Below, piece by piece: positions 8,571 to 17,504 of a stretch of 64,000 nt of DNA. Position numbers and translations under genes: made by a program. Under the pieces are notes generated by a model that saw only the letters and a program-made list of their open reading frames with translations, was not told where the DNA came from and did not search any database. Each line of letters begins with the position of its first letter. Positions within the stretch are counted from its first letter, which is position 1. Source of the stretch: Streptomyces sp. NBC_00358 (GTDB lineage Bacteria > Actinomycetota > Actinomycetes > Streptomycetales > Streptomycetaceae); assembly GCF_036099295.1 (NCBI RefSeq), contig NZ_CP107976.1, positions 62,001 to 126,000 on the forward strand, read 5' to 3'.

Positions 8571-8810
8571 CAGGTGGTACGCGACCGTGCTCTTGCTGCG
8601 CAATCCCGCCGCCACACCAATCTCCGTGACGGTCGGACCCTCACCGCGGTCCTCGAGGGACCGGCGGATGATGTGCAGGATCTGCTCCTCCCGCTCGGTC
8701 AGGTGCGCAGGACGCCGGTTCACTGCGCACTCCAGGCCCGGACCCGATTGCGCAACTCCGCCCGCGCTCCCGGGCCCCTCCCTGGCTGCGACCAAAACGG
8801 GTGCCACCAC
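8565..8810 (-). pseudogene. LexA-like repressor N-terminal fragment cut by IS5 remnant
   Basis: The frame encodes LTEREEQILHIIRRSLEDRG, EGPTVTEIGVAAGLRSKSTVAYHL: the winged helix-turn-helix of LexA-type proteins, which bind SOS-box-like operators. Homology stops at the recognition-helix end, exactly at the IS5 remnant; the S24 autocleavage domain is absent. Streptomyces carry small LexA-HTH paralogues as well as true LexA, and this is more likely one of those. As it stands it lacks its C-terminus. Confidence 0.6.
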
Positions 8811-8878
8811 AGCCGCGCCGACAACGTCTGCAGACGTCGGCGCAGCACCGTCTGCGCAACCGGACGGGGTGCGGCGAG

Positions 8879-8917
8879 GGCGGTGCCCCGATCACCCAGG
8901 GTGATCGGGGCACCGCC
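8879..8917. terminator. 18-bp stem hairpin terminator
   Basis: Perfect arms 8879-8896 and 8900-8917 with a three-base loop, 31 bp past the stop of the VCBS-repeat peptidase gene (minus strand). It is the likely factor-independent terminator of that gene. Confidence 0.75.
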
Positions 8918-8948
8918 GCATTGCCGTCCGGGGAGCTACTCCGCCGCG

Positions 8949-10463
8949 CTACTCGAAGGAGAGGGTGCCCTGGCCGGGCTGGCTGAGGTAGTTCTGCCAG
9001 CCGGAGGAGAGCGGCTGGTTGGCGCCGAAACTGGTGCCGGAGCCGAGATGGGTGGCAATGGTTCCGTCGGTGCCCTGGATGACCAGGTCAGCCTTGCCGT
9101 CACCGTTGACGTCAGGGAAAGTCAGACGGCCCTGGCCGGGCTGACTGAGGTAGTTCTGCCAGCCGGAGGAAAGCGGCTGGTTGGCGCCAAAGCTGGTGCC
9201 GGAGCCGAGATGGGTGGCAATGGTTCCGTCGGTGCCCTGGATGACCAGGTCAGCCTTGCCGTCACCGTTGACATCGGGGAACGTCAGACGGCCCTGGCCG
9301 GGCTGACTGAGGTAGTTCTGCCAGCCGGAGGAAAGCGGCTGGTTGGCGCCGAAACTGGTGCCAGAGCCCAGGTGGGTGGCAATGGATCCGTCAGTGCCCT
9401 GGATGACCAGGTCAGCCTTGCCGTCACCGTTGACATCGGGGAACGTCAGACGGCCCTGGCCGGGCTGGCCGAGGTAGTTCTGCCAGCCGGAGGAAAGCGG
9501 CTGGTTGGCGCCGAAACTGGTGCCAGAGCCGTTGTTGAAGTGGACGCCGATGGTGCCGTCGGTGCCCTGGACCAGGAGATCCTTGTTGCCGTCGCCGTTG
9601 ATGTCGGCGTAGTACAGGCGGCCCTGACCGGCGCCGCCCAGGAAGTTCTGCCAGCCCGCGCTGACCGTGGTGCTGGCACCGAAGCTCGTCCCCGAACCCG
9701 GACGGAGCCCGATCGTCCCGTCGGTGCTCAACACCATCAGATCGGCCTTGCCGTCACCCGTGACGTCCGCGTGATTGTCGGTGTCCTGGATGTTGTCGTA
9801 GCGGCGGGGGCTGAAGGTGCCGTGTCCGCTGTAGTAGGGGTAGGGGATGCTGTGGTGGACGGCGCCGCTGCTGCCGGACTCCTCCAGCGCGTCGTACGTG
9901 GAGTGATCGGAGCTGGTCCATCCGTTGAAGATGACCACATGGCCGCTGGCACCCGAGTCGGGGTTGAGGAGGACGTCACCCGGCTTGAGGGACTCCTTGG
10001 CTATGGAGGAGGTGTAGTCCAGCAGAGTGCCGGTGGTCTCGCCCCAGTTGTTCCCGCTGGAGGAGTCCAGGTGCCAGGCCATGGAGACGAAGCCGGAGCA
10101 GTCGGTGCGGTACTTGCCGTTGGCGTCGGTGCGGTAGCTGGTCATGCTGTACGGCACGCCTGCGTCGACCCACGACTGGGCCCGGGCAATGACGTCCGCC
10201 CTGCTGATGCTGCCCCCTGCCGAGGAATCCGCGGTCAAAGCGGCGAAGGCGCCGACCGGCCTGGGTGCGGCGGCCAACTGCGCCGCCGAGGCGGTCGTCG
10301 GGTTGGGCACGGTCGGGGTGAAGTGGGTCAGTAAGCCCGAGTTCGCCGTACTGGACGCGGCGGCGGACGGCGCCGGGGTGTCGGCGACGGCCTGCTCCAG
10401 CGTCACGGCGGTGACCGCGCCGACGACTGCGACGGACAGGGAGAGACGTTGGATCATGTTCAT
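8949..10463 (-). CDS. secreted NlpC/P60- or CHAP-like peptidase with VCBS/FG-GAP repeats
   Basis: A 504-residue exported protein. Start ATG at 10463 has AGGAGA 5 nt upstream and opens a signal peptide. After a low-complexity linker, an amidase-like domain (about 90-220) carries the Cys in YRTDCSGFVSMAW and the His in SGHVVIFNGW. From about residue 240 come six blade-type repeats with calcium-binding DVNGDGKADL motifs and ending QNYL..PGQG, a beta-propeller-like adhesion module. The last four repeats are nearly identical in DNA. Likely cell-wall or matrix hydrolase with a binding propeller; substrate unknown. Confidence 0.85.
   Translation of the reverse strand: MNMIQRLSLSVAVVGAVTAVTLEQAVADTPAPSAAASSTANSGLLTHFTPTVPNPTTASAAQLAAAPRPVGAFAALTADSSAGGSISRADVIARAQSWVDAGVPYSMTSYRTDANGKYRTDCSGFVSMAWHLDSSSGNNWGETTGTLLDYTSSIAKESLKPGDVLLNPDSGASGHVVIFNGWTSSDHSTYDALEESGSSGAVHHSIPYPYYSGHGTFSPRRYDNIQDTDNHADVTGDGKADLMVLSTDGTIGLRPGSGTSFGASTTVSAGWQNFLGGAGQGRLYYADINGDGNKDLLVQGTDGTIGVHFNNGSGTSFGANQPLSSGWQNYLGQPGQGRLTFPDVNGDGKADLVIQGTDGSIATHLGSGTSFGANQPLSSGWQNYLSQPGQGRLTFPDVNGDGKADLVIQGTDGTIATHLGSGTSFGANQPLSSGWQNYLSQPGQGRLTFPDVNGDGKADLVIQGTDGTIATHLGSGTSFGANQPLSSGWQNYLSQPGQGTLSFE
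8967..9630. repeat. tandem 162-bp repeats inside the VCBS gene
   Basis: The segment beginning cctggccggg recurs at 8969, 9131, 9293 and 9455, exactly 162 bp (54 codons) apart, with only scattered differences; a fifth, more diverged copy starts at 9623 after a 168-bp interval. These are coding repeats and could expand or contract by recombination. Confidence 0.9.
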
Positions 10464-11297
10464 GACATTCTCCTGATGAGGTTTGTGGCGCAGAGGTTCT
10501 CCGGGTCCGGAGAACCAGGAGCTGAACGGTGAAGAGGGCGAGCGGGATCGCTGTCGCACGGGCGCGCCGATCTGGCGGCGCAGTTCGTGGGAGCCGGAGA
10601 GGGCGGCGACGCGGGCGCCTGCCTTCGTAGAGTGACGTCGGGCCGGGGTTCGGCTCGCGACTCCCGCTCTCATGGCTTCAGTTGGAGTACGTCCCATCCG
10701 ACGGCGTGTCGGAGGCCGGTGGCGGGCCTTGCGCCTGAGGAGGAGGCTTGGCGGCCGGGGCCGGGGCCGGGGCCGGGGCCGGGATCAGCTTCGCCAGGAG
10801 GCGATGCCGTGCGATGCAACGTGGTGCGATGTGACGCGGGGACGTTCCAGCGCGTGCCCCGCGTCGCGAAGGTGAAGGGCAGCCAGCCGCCCTTGCCACC
10901 GGCCCGGCAGGTGGGAATGTCGACGCCGACCGGTGTGCCTGCGGGCGGTGCGCCCGTGAACCCCCGTGGTGGGCCTCGGCTCGCCGCCCCGGCCGGTCTT
11001 CCTGAGCCGGCCGGTGAGGTGTGGGCCGGGAGGGCGGGCAGGTTCAGCGAGCAGGCGACGGTAGCGGTCGAGTGAGTGGTCCTGGTCATGACGATCCCCC
11101 CGGACGGCCGCGCGGTGATTGACTCAAGAGCGGTGACTGTGGATCAGGGTCTTTCCGTCAGGCGGCCCTCCGGAGGGGCTCGTACTTACCGGAGCCCCTC
11201 CGGCAGAGCGCCATCCGGCCCGATCGCGCCGCAGACCGCACTGCAGACCGGGGCGCGCCTGCCCGGGGAGCGTCCGGCACCGAGTGTCCGGTATCGG
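10464..11297. other. 830-bp region without a confident gene; GGGGCC repeat
   Basis: Contains a 31-base run of ggggcc units at 10753-10783. A minus-strand frame from ATG 11089 to 10670 (139 codons) has a strong GGGGGGA site 5 nt before its start, but the product is Pro/Gly/Arg-rich low-complexity sequence with no recognisable domain; the repeat reads as Gly-Pro. It may be a decayed secreted-protein gene. I cannot support more. Confidence 0.35.
11170..11203. terminator. 12-bp stem hairpin terminator
   Basis: Arms 11170-11181 and 11192-11203 are perfect complements with a 10-base loop. It lies about 95 bp beyond the stop of the membrane-protein gene at 11298 (minus strand), its likely terminator. 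Confidence 0.6.
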
Positions 11298-11849
11298 CTA
11301 GCCCCTGGCCTTGGCCTGGGCGGCAGCGACGTAGCGCACGGTGAACAGCACCGGGACGACGAATCCGGCGGCCTGGACAAGTGTCGCCGCCGTGGAGTGG
11401 CCCTGGCCGGCGTGGGCGAGGGCCGCGAGGGCACCGGCCGTGACGGCGAAGGCGGCGGTCCATACGGTGGTGATGACCACATTGACCCGGACGAAGGGCT
11501 TGAGGCTCCAGACCTCGGGTGGGGTGGTGCGCTTGGCGATGCCCAGCGTGAACGGCTTGCCCGCGAGCAGTGAGGCCCCGGCGATGAGAGCCAGGGTCGC
11601 CGAGGAGAGCGCCGCCGAGTAGGCGTGTGCGACCGAATGGGGGTCCGCGAAGGCGACGACCGCCAGGACCGCGAAGAAGACGGCCGAGCCGGTTTCCATG
11701 ATCAGCGCGTCGAACCCGACTCCCGTCCGCCGCTGCTGGGCAATCACCGCCACCGCCACCAGCAGACCGGCGAGCGCCCCCCACTGCCACTGGGCGGACG
11801 GGACGACCGCGAAGACGATCCATGGAAGGAAGGCGCGTATGTACGACAT
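11298..11849 (-). CDS. integral membrane protein divergent from PadR
   Basis: A 183-residue protein with about five hydrophobic segments (for example WIVFAVVPSAQ, ALAGLLVAVAVIAQ, AVFFAVLAVVAFA, LALIAGASLL, AAGFVVPVLFTVRYV). No catalytic motif is visible and I do not recognise a named family. It is transcribed away from the PadR gene; an inverted-repeat operator sits between the two starts, so it is the probable target of that repressor. PadR-controlled membrane proteins are often stress or efflux related, but nothing here proves transport. Start ATG at 11849 with GGGGG upstream. Confidence 0.75.
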   Translation of the reverse strand: MSYIRAFLPWIVFAVVPSAQWQWGALAGLLVAVAVIAQQRRTGVGFDALIMETGSAVFFAVLAVVAFADPHSVAHAYSAALSSATLALIAGASLLAGKPFTLGIAKRTTPPEVWSLKPFVRVNVVITTVWTAAFAVTAGALAALAHAGQGHSTAATLVQAAGFVVPVLFTVRYVAAAQAKARG

Positions 11850-11880
11850 CGAAGACCCCCGGGCTACTGACGTTCCTGTT

Positions 11881-11921
11881 TTGACATGTCGAAACTAGAA
11901 GTTCCACCCTCGACATGTCAA
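11881..11921. promoter_or_regulatory. inverted-repeat operator for PadR
   Basis: Two perfect 12-bp inverted arms, ttgacatgtcga at 11881-11892 and its complement at 11910-11921, separated by 17 bp. Each arm also holds the self-complementary octamer gacatgtc. The site lies between the divergent membrane-protein and PadR starts, where an autoregulating PadR would bind. Confidence 0.75.
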
Positions 11922-11943
11922 GAGTGGAAGGTAAACTGAGGGC

Positions 11944-12456
11944 ATGAGCCTTCGACACGCCCTCCTCGGACTCCTGTCAGAGCGACCCGCCAGCGGCTAC
12001 GACCTGCTGAAGCGCTTCGAGACCTCTTTGGCCAACGCCTGGCCCGCCACGCAGAGCCAGATGTACACGGAGCTGTCCAAGCTCGCCGACAACGGCCTGA
12101 TCAGCGTCTCGACCCAGGGCCCGCGTGGCCGTAAGGAGTACACCCTCACCGACGAGGGCCTGGCGGAACTGCGCCACTGGCTGACGGAGATCAAGCCCCA
12201 ACGCCACACCCGCAGCGACATCCTGCTGCGGGTCTTCTTCCTCAACGTCATCACGCCCGACCAGGCGCGCAACTACCTCACCGAACTCATGGACCTGTCG
12301 GAGCAGGAACACGAGGACTTGCGTCGACTGGCCGACTCCATCGACTGGGGCGACGACCCGCTGTCGGTGAACGGCAAGATCGCCCTGGAGTACGGCCTCC
12401 GCTTCAACACAATGCGCCGCGAGTGGGCCGCGTGGGCGACCGACCAGATCCACTAG
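11944..12456 (+). CDS. PadR-family transcriptional regulator
   Basis: A 170-residue regulator. N-terminal winged helix: LRHALLGLLSERPASGYDLLKRF, then QMYTELSKLADNGLI and GRKEYTLTDEGLAEL, the standard PadR wing. The C-terminal helical part (about 90-170, PQRHTRSDILLRVFF...) is the Vir_act_alpha_C-type dimerisation region. Such proteins usually repress a divergent gene and are released by small phenolics, antibiotics or stress ligands. The adjacent operator and membrane protein fit that arrangement exactly. Confidence 0.92.
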   Translation: MSLRHALLGLLSERPASGYDLLKRFETSLANAWPATQSQMYTELSKLADNGLISVSTQGPRGRKEYTLTDEGLAELRHWLTEIKPQRHTRSDILLRVFFLNVITPDQARNYLTELMDLSEQEHEDLRRLADSIDWGDDPLSVNGKIALEYGLRFNTMRREWAAWATDQIH

Positions 12457-12654
12457 GGCATGTCGGTAGGTGACGGGCGTGTTCTCGGGCCGCCAGTTCC
12501 CGGTGCAGCCGGGTGACACTCATGCAGCCTTCGGCAAACCGTCGTTCCAGACAGGACTTGCAGAGGTCGAGCCGACTATGCCAGGGCCGGCCCTCGCGGC
12601 GGGTGCCCTGCTAGATCGCGTGTCGGAAGTGAATCGTGCGCATAGGGTTTCGGC

Positions 12655-12903
12655 ATGCCACTGGGTCACATAGTCCTCTTGTCCGGTCGTACGATCCGGC
12701 TCACCGACCTACGGATGTCTTCGACCTACAGGGGGATGCTGGAGGGCTACCCGTGCAGGCGCATCAACGACCTGAAGGTCAGTTGGCTCCAGCGGCATGC
12801 CGAACGCGCGTTTTCCTCCACGCCGGTCCATCTCGTTCCACCCTCCCGCGAGTACCCGGACGAGACCGCCGGCGCCTTCGGTCCTGTTGAGGTGCTGCCT
12901 TCT
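12655..12903 (+). pseudogene. conserved hypothetical gene truncated by IS630
   Basis: The frame from ATG 12655 encodes HIVLLSGRTIRLTDLRMSST, YRGMLEGYPCRRIND, then STPVHLVPPSREYPDETAGAFGPVEVLP, which reads like a coherent small cytosolic protein family of Streptomyces. At about 12903 the sequence changes into the reversed end of an IS630 transposase and the frame wanders. The missing 3' half is not found on the other side of the element. Function unknown. Confidence 0.5.
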
Positions 12904-13910
12904 GTCCGGGTCTGGACGGTGTGGTTGGGGTGGTGGGAGTTGGCGATGGTGAACTGCCTCAGCGGTCCGAAGTGCGCTTCGATCGGGTTCACCCACGAGG
13001 CGTAGGTCGAGGTGAAGCACAGCTCGACCTTGTGCTTCTTCGCCCAGCGACGGATGTCGGCGCCCTTGTGTGCGGACAGGTTGTCCATGATCACGTAGAT
13101 CGGTGCGCCGTTGGGCCTGGCGGCTCGGATCGATTTCAGCGCGACCAGCGTGTTCACGGCTCCCTTCTTGCGCCGATTCACGCCCCACAGGCGGTCGTCG
13201 CCCACCGAGTAGCAGCCGTGGAAGTACCGGACTCCGTGGGTGCGGTGGTAGGTGGCCGGCAGCCGGTCGGGACGCCGCTGTTCGGCCCAGCCAGAGCCCG
13301 CGGTGGGCCGGATCCCCAGCGGGCCGAACTCATCGAAGGCGAAAACCCGGTCCGGGAAGCAGTCCAGGACATACTCGATACGGTCCAGCTTCGTCTCCCG
13401 TTCGGGGTCCGGGGACTCCTTCCAGGTCTTGGTGCGCTGGAAGGTGACGCCGCGGCGGGCGAGCAGGCACCGTAACGCCTCACGGCCGATGCGGATCACT
13501 CGGCCGTGGACCTTGCGCAGGTAGGCGACCAGCTTGCGCAGTGACCAGCGGGTGAACGGCTGGCCGAGCTTGACCGGGCGGGTGATGGCCGTCGCGATAA
13601 CGAAGTCCTCGTCTTCATCGCTGAGTTGGCGGGGACGGCCTCCCGCCCACCGAGGGTCCAGGCAGGCCAGGCCCTTCTCATTGAACGCGTGGATCACGTC
13701 CCGGACGGTGTCCTCGTCGGCCTGCACTAGCTGGGCGATCAGGCGATAGCCCTCGGCTGTCGCGGGAAAGCTGCGACCGTCCAACGTGGCGCCAAGCACA
13801 CTGATGACAGCTGCGGCGTGGATGTCCTTGTGAGTGTCCACGCCGAGCAGAACATCCTCGGCGTCCGCCGGGGCGTGACATGGGGCAGCGGACTGCGTGA
13901 TGCTGGTCAA
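12904..13910 (-). pseudogene. chimeric IS110/IS630 transposase
   Basis: One open frame joins two different transposases. The first about 60 residues (VLLGVDTHKDIHAAAVISVLG...) are the DEDD N-terminus of an IS110 transposase. From VQADEDTVRDVIHAFNEKGLACLD onward it is an IS630 transposase with CLDPRWAGGRPR, FAFDEFGPL, YVIMDNLSAHKG and STYASWVNPIE (DDE residues present), ending at NHTVQTR. The IS630 part lacks its own N-terminus and about 25 C-terminal residues. It is a recombination product, probably inactive, although the catalytic core is intact. Confidence 0.8.
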
Positions 13911-14160
13911 GGTCGCCTGTCTCCTGATCGCCTCGGGAACTGGTGGCCGTCGCCGGGCCAGGGGCGGTCAAGACTGTGACGGTGCCTGTCGCGAAGGCCC
14001 CTATCGGGGACACGTCCCCTGCCCGGCGGCAGCAAGTACCGCCCCGAGCAGTGGCCGACAGATCGACCGGGAAGGTCCGCTACGACTGTGAGGATGTTCG
14101 AGTGCCGCTTCGGGCGGTGGCCTGACTCGCGCTACGACTGGCCTGGTGCCTTGAGTTTGG

Positions 14161-14370
14161 CAGCATCTCGTCGATCAGCGGCTTGAACGGGTCCAGCCGC
14201 GTCGCCCACGACGGCAGCTTCTTCCGCGGCTCGGGCCGGGCCGACGACAAAGCCTTCTGCACAGTCAGGGATCCGACGGCGTACTTCCGCTGGACTGCAC
14301 GGTTCGACAGGCCTTGACGCGAATCACGGCGGATCGCCGCGTACAGATCGACCTTGGACTTCGGCAGCAC
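14161..14370 (-). pseudogene. istA: IS21 IstA transposase N-terminal fragment
   Basis: The first 70 codons match the start of IS21-type IstA: MLPKSKVDLYAAIRRDSR, GLSNRAVQRKYAVG, then RPEPRKKLPSW and RLDPFKPLIDEML. The sequence then loses similarity, so the integrase core and the partner istB are missing. The ATG start is intact. A short relic only. Confidence 0.7.
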
Positions 14371-14560
14371 CCGGGCCCCTCATCGTGCAAAGCACAACCA
14401 TGGTCCCGAAGCAAGCATCCAGGTGCTCTCAAAACTCGACGACATCACTCTCCCGGGGAAGACGGTGCTCTCGCCGCTGAGCAACGGGCGCTCTCGTAAC
14501 TCACTAACGAATTGGTGCGTGATAGCGGGTGAGGCGTGTTTGGGCAGTTCGCGGCCGCTA

Positions 14561-14850
14561 TCAGGTCACGGCGGTGCGGTCGGAGACGAGGCTGGCGATG
14601 GCTCGGTAGGTGTCGGGCAGGCGGTCGCGGCGATGGGTCCAGCGCATGAGTTGCTTCCAGCGTTTGTGGTCGGCCAGGGCGTGTTCAACGGTGATGCGGT
14701 CGGATGAGTGGCTGTGCCGCTCGCGTTCCCACTGTTCGACTCTGCCTGGTAGTGCTCCGGGCCGGGGCTTTCTGGGCGGGGTAAGTGCCTGGCCGGGATG
14801 GTCACGGCTCAGGCCGAGATGGCCGTCGTCGAGTAGGACTTCGACCAGGG
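14561..14850 (-). pseudogene. IS5/HARBI1-like DDE transposase C-terminal fragment
   Basis: The last about 95 codons encode VLLDDGHLGLSRDHPGQAL, then SSDRITVEHALADHKRWK and HRRDRLPDTYRAIASLVSDR. The pattern DGGF..L...HPG and ITVEHALA.LKRW is the third catalytic block of DDE_Tnp_4 transposases. N-terminal two thirds are absent; upstream in this frame is unrelated acidic low-complexity sequence. Confidence 0.7.
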
Positions 14851-15011
14851 CGTTCTTCTTTTTCTTCCGGTTCCTCCTCGTCCTCGTCCTCGTATTCGGC
14901 TTGCGGTAGTTCCTCTTCCCCCTCACCCTCGGCCAGGTCCTCTTCGTGCTCACCCTCTGGCCCTTCCTCCTCCTCGTCCTCCGGGGCGGCCACGCATGCC
15001 TCCGTTCGCAT
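14802..15011 (-). other. Glu/Asp-rich low-complexity reading frame
   Basis: A 69-codon frame from ATG 15011 is dominated by Glu and Asp (runs such as EDEEEEGPEGEHEEDL and EYEDEDEEEPEEKEE). The plus strand is a C/T tract of about 150 bases. It could be the acidic arm of a lost gene or simply a low-complexity tract beside the transposase relic. No domain recognised and no clear ribosome site. Confidence 0.4.
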
Positions 15012-15155
15012 GCGCTACGGCTTTCGGGTGCTTCTACTACGCGATCACGAGACCCGGCGCGCCAGCGCCCGTTTCGGCACACTCCGAACTAATCTCCCGG
15101 GATTGTAAAAGTCGATCTTTCACAGATCGCACCCGCACACTCCATCGGAGATGAA

Positions 15156-15425
15156 ATGCGCAAGCTTCGCAACGTTGCCGTCCTGATCGCCGCGATCGGC
15201 AGCATCGGACTCGTCGGCGGCACCGCCCACGCCGGCGACCACGGCGACGACTTCACCGTCAAGCAGCACTCCAGCTGCAAGTCGCACGACCTGAACGTGG
15301 ACGTCCTCGGCCAGGTCGGCCTGCTCAACGGCCTGGGCGGCAACCTGCTGGGCGGCGAAGGCAACCCCGGCGCCCAGGCCACCACCGTCGGCTCCACCGC
15401 GGACTGCAGCAACAGCGCCTTCTGA
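15156..15425 (+). CDS. small secreted protein, function unknown
   Basis: An 89-residue exported protein. Signal peptide: KLRNVAVLIAAIGSIGLVGGTAHA with a clear cleavage site. The mature 64 residues include two Cys (SCKSHD and DCSNS) that may pair, and a glycine/leucine-rich middle (VGLLNGLGGNLLGG) recalling the aggregation-prone style of streptomycete surface proteins, although it is not a chaplin or rodlin by motif. GGAG lies 5 nt before the ATG. It stands alone among transposase relics. Confidence 0.75.
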   Translation: MRKLRNVAVLIAAIGSIGLVGGTAHAGDHGDDFTVKQHSSCKSHDLNVDVLGQVGLLNGLGGNLLGGEGNPGAQATTVGSTADCSNSAF

Positions 15426-15908
15426 AACCCTGGCCGACACGGAGTCACCGGCCGATAGACGGTCCCGGGTTCTGGGCCTCAAGCCCAGGACCCGGATCAG
15501 GCCCGCGATGGCCGCCGACTACGTGGCACTGCCCGGCTGACCTACCGCACAACACGCGGACCGGTCCACCGAAGAACTCCACCCCGTGCCACAGCACCCC
15601 TTCTGGCCACACTCCCCCACACACTTCCACGCCACCCCAGGGCTCGTCCTGCACACCTCGGACGAAAATGACGACAGCCACAGCACGTGGGCCGGCGCCA
15701 CCCACCACACAGCTCTCACCCCCGCGACCGACACCCCGGCAGAATGAGCCCAGTCCGACGACCGACACCGCGCCCCCATGGCTTCGGCGTGTTTGCGTGA
15801 CGCGCGGTTCGTGGTGGTCCGTCCAGTTGGTGACGGGGACCGGAACGTTTCAGGCACGGCCTCCAAGATCATGGACTTCTCGACGCCCCGTGAACCGAGT
15901 GGAAGACC
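15426..15908. other. gap before ISAs1 remnant
   Basis: About 480 bp with no coding pattern I can support on either strand. The right end probably contains the left flank of the ISAs1 element, but I could not identify its terminal repeat. Confidence 0.4.
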
Positions 15909-17099
15909 GTGCCTGCTGACGCATCATCGCTAATTCCGCCTACCCTTGACCAACTCCGAGAACATCTCGCAGTCGTGTCCAATGAGTCCCTGGTCTGCTG
16001 GAGCGGCTGACTGAAGTACCGGACCCGCGTGATCCACGCGGGGTGCGCCACCGCCTGCCTGTTGTACTCGCACTCACTGCGTGTGCAGTGCTGGCCGGTG
16101 CGACCTCACTGCTGGCAGTCGGCGAGTGGATCGCCGACGCCCCGGCGCACGTGCCGAGACAGGTCGGCGCCCGTCGCAATCCACTTCTGCCGTGGCGGGT
16201 CCTGCCCTCGGAGACAACGGTCCGGCGACCGCTGGCCCGCATCGACGGCGACGCGCCGGACCGGACGATCGGACGCCTGGCTCGCGGACCACCGACCGAA
16301 AGAGACCGGGACCGCACAGCTCCGCGGACTGGACGTGGACGGCAAGAGTCTGCTGGGGCGGCCAGGGCGAAGGGCCGGGCGGGAAAATCCCTCTGCTCAC
16401 CGCGCAGGAGCACACCACCGGACTGATTCCCGCCCAGTTGGACGTCGGCGAGAAGGCCAACGAGATCACATGCTTCCAACCGCTGCTCGACGCCGTGACC
16501 GAGCTGGCCAGAGTCGCAGTCACGAGCGACGCGATACACACCCAGCGCGAACATGCCGGCTACCTCTCGGACGCGGGGCCCACTACATCGCGATCGTCAA
16601 AGACAACCAGAAGAAGCTGCGCAGACAGCTCAAGTCCCCCCTGGAAAGGACATCCCGCTTCAAGGCCGCACCATGGACACCTGCCACGGCCGCTCGGACA
16701 TCCGCAGGATCAAGGTCGCCACCGCGAACAGCCTCCTCTTCCCTGGAGCCCCCAGACAGTCCAGCTCAAGCGCCGCCGCACCGACCACAAGACTGGCGAG
16801 ACCACCCTGAAGACCTTCTACGCCGGCACCAGTCTGACTGCCGAGCAGGCCACCTCCCCTCAACTGGCGAAACTCGTCCGCGACACCGGAAAGTTGATGT
16901 TCTGCACCACATCAGAGACACGACGTTCGCCGAGGACGCCTCTCAACTGAGAACCGCCAACGCGCCCCGCGCGATGGCCACCCGGCACAACCTTGCCATC
17001 GGAGCCCTACGGCTCAACGGCGCCCGCAACATCGCCGCTGGCCCACGGCGCCGCGCCCGCGACGTGACCCGTCCACTCGCTCTCCTCGGGCTGACGTGA
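15909..17099 (+). pseudogene. ISAs1-family transposase, frameshifted
   Basis: Homology spans a full transposase, in pieces. From GTG 15909: DQLREHLAVVSNES, then a stop; frame change to RHRLPVVLALTACAVLAGA; then WLADHRPKETGT, LDVDGKSLLG (catalytic Asp), [59 protein letters not shown], and finally HIRDTTFAEDASQLRT, NLAIGALRL and LALLGLT at the stop. At least four frameshifts separate these, so no active enzyme can be made. Confidence 0.85.
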
Positions 17100-17138
17100 C
17101 CAGAAATCCGGCATCCCACCGAAGCTCTGCCCACAGAT

Positions 17139-17423
17139 CTACTCACCCGGCGGAACTCGAACGAAGCCCTCGGTCCACTCGTCCTCGTCGAGCTCATAGG
17201 GGTCGAAGTAAAAGCAATCCGGTTCGTCACGGAAGCCCGGTAGCAGTCGAGCCTGCCGCACACGCTCCTCTACCCGTTCGAGGGTTGAGTAGATTCCGAG
17301 CAGCTTTACGTCGTCGCCGTCCGACTCGTCGCAGAACACGCCGCTTTCATCTACGTGCACGGTCGAGCCGTCGTCGCCGGCTTCGTTCTGGTGGCCGACA
17401 TGCCACAGCGGATACACGATCAC
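17139..17423 (-). CDS. DUF7336-type small protein
   Basis: A 94-residue cytosolic protein: VYPLWHVGHQNEAG, then DDVKLLGIYSTLERVEERVRQ, LLPGFRDEPDCFYFDPYELDEDEWTEGFV. This is the DUF7336 pattern, widespread and uncharacterised in actinomycetes and often found beside immunity-like or SUKH proteins. The GTG at 17423 is chosen because family similarity begins there; the frame extends upstream without similarity. No operon partner. Confidence 0.65.
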   Translation of the reverse strand: MIVYPLWHVGHQNEAGDDGSTVHVDESGVFCDESDGDDVKLLGIYSTLERVEERVRQARLLPGFRDEPDCFYFDPYELDEDEWTEGFVRVPPGE

Positions 17424-17504
17424 GGGCGCGAAACTATCAGCACTCGGGTTCACGGGGGCCTGCGCCGTTCGACACCCCCGCGCCTCCCAGGCCCCCAAGA
17501 TCAT

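Noticed and set aside
8967..9630. CRISPR-like array
   Set aside because: Repeats are 162 bp, in frame, with no spacers; they encode protein blades.
8574..10334. 586-codon plus-strand frame with repeats
   Set aside because: Mirror of the VCBS-repeat peptidase; repeats are simply the antisense of its blades.
10670..11089. 139-codon minus-strand gene with strong ribosome site
   Set aside because: Product is Pro/Gly/Arg low-complexity including a GGGGCC repeat; not enough to call a real gene.
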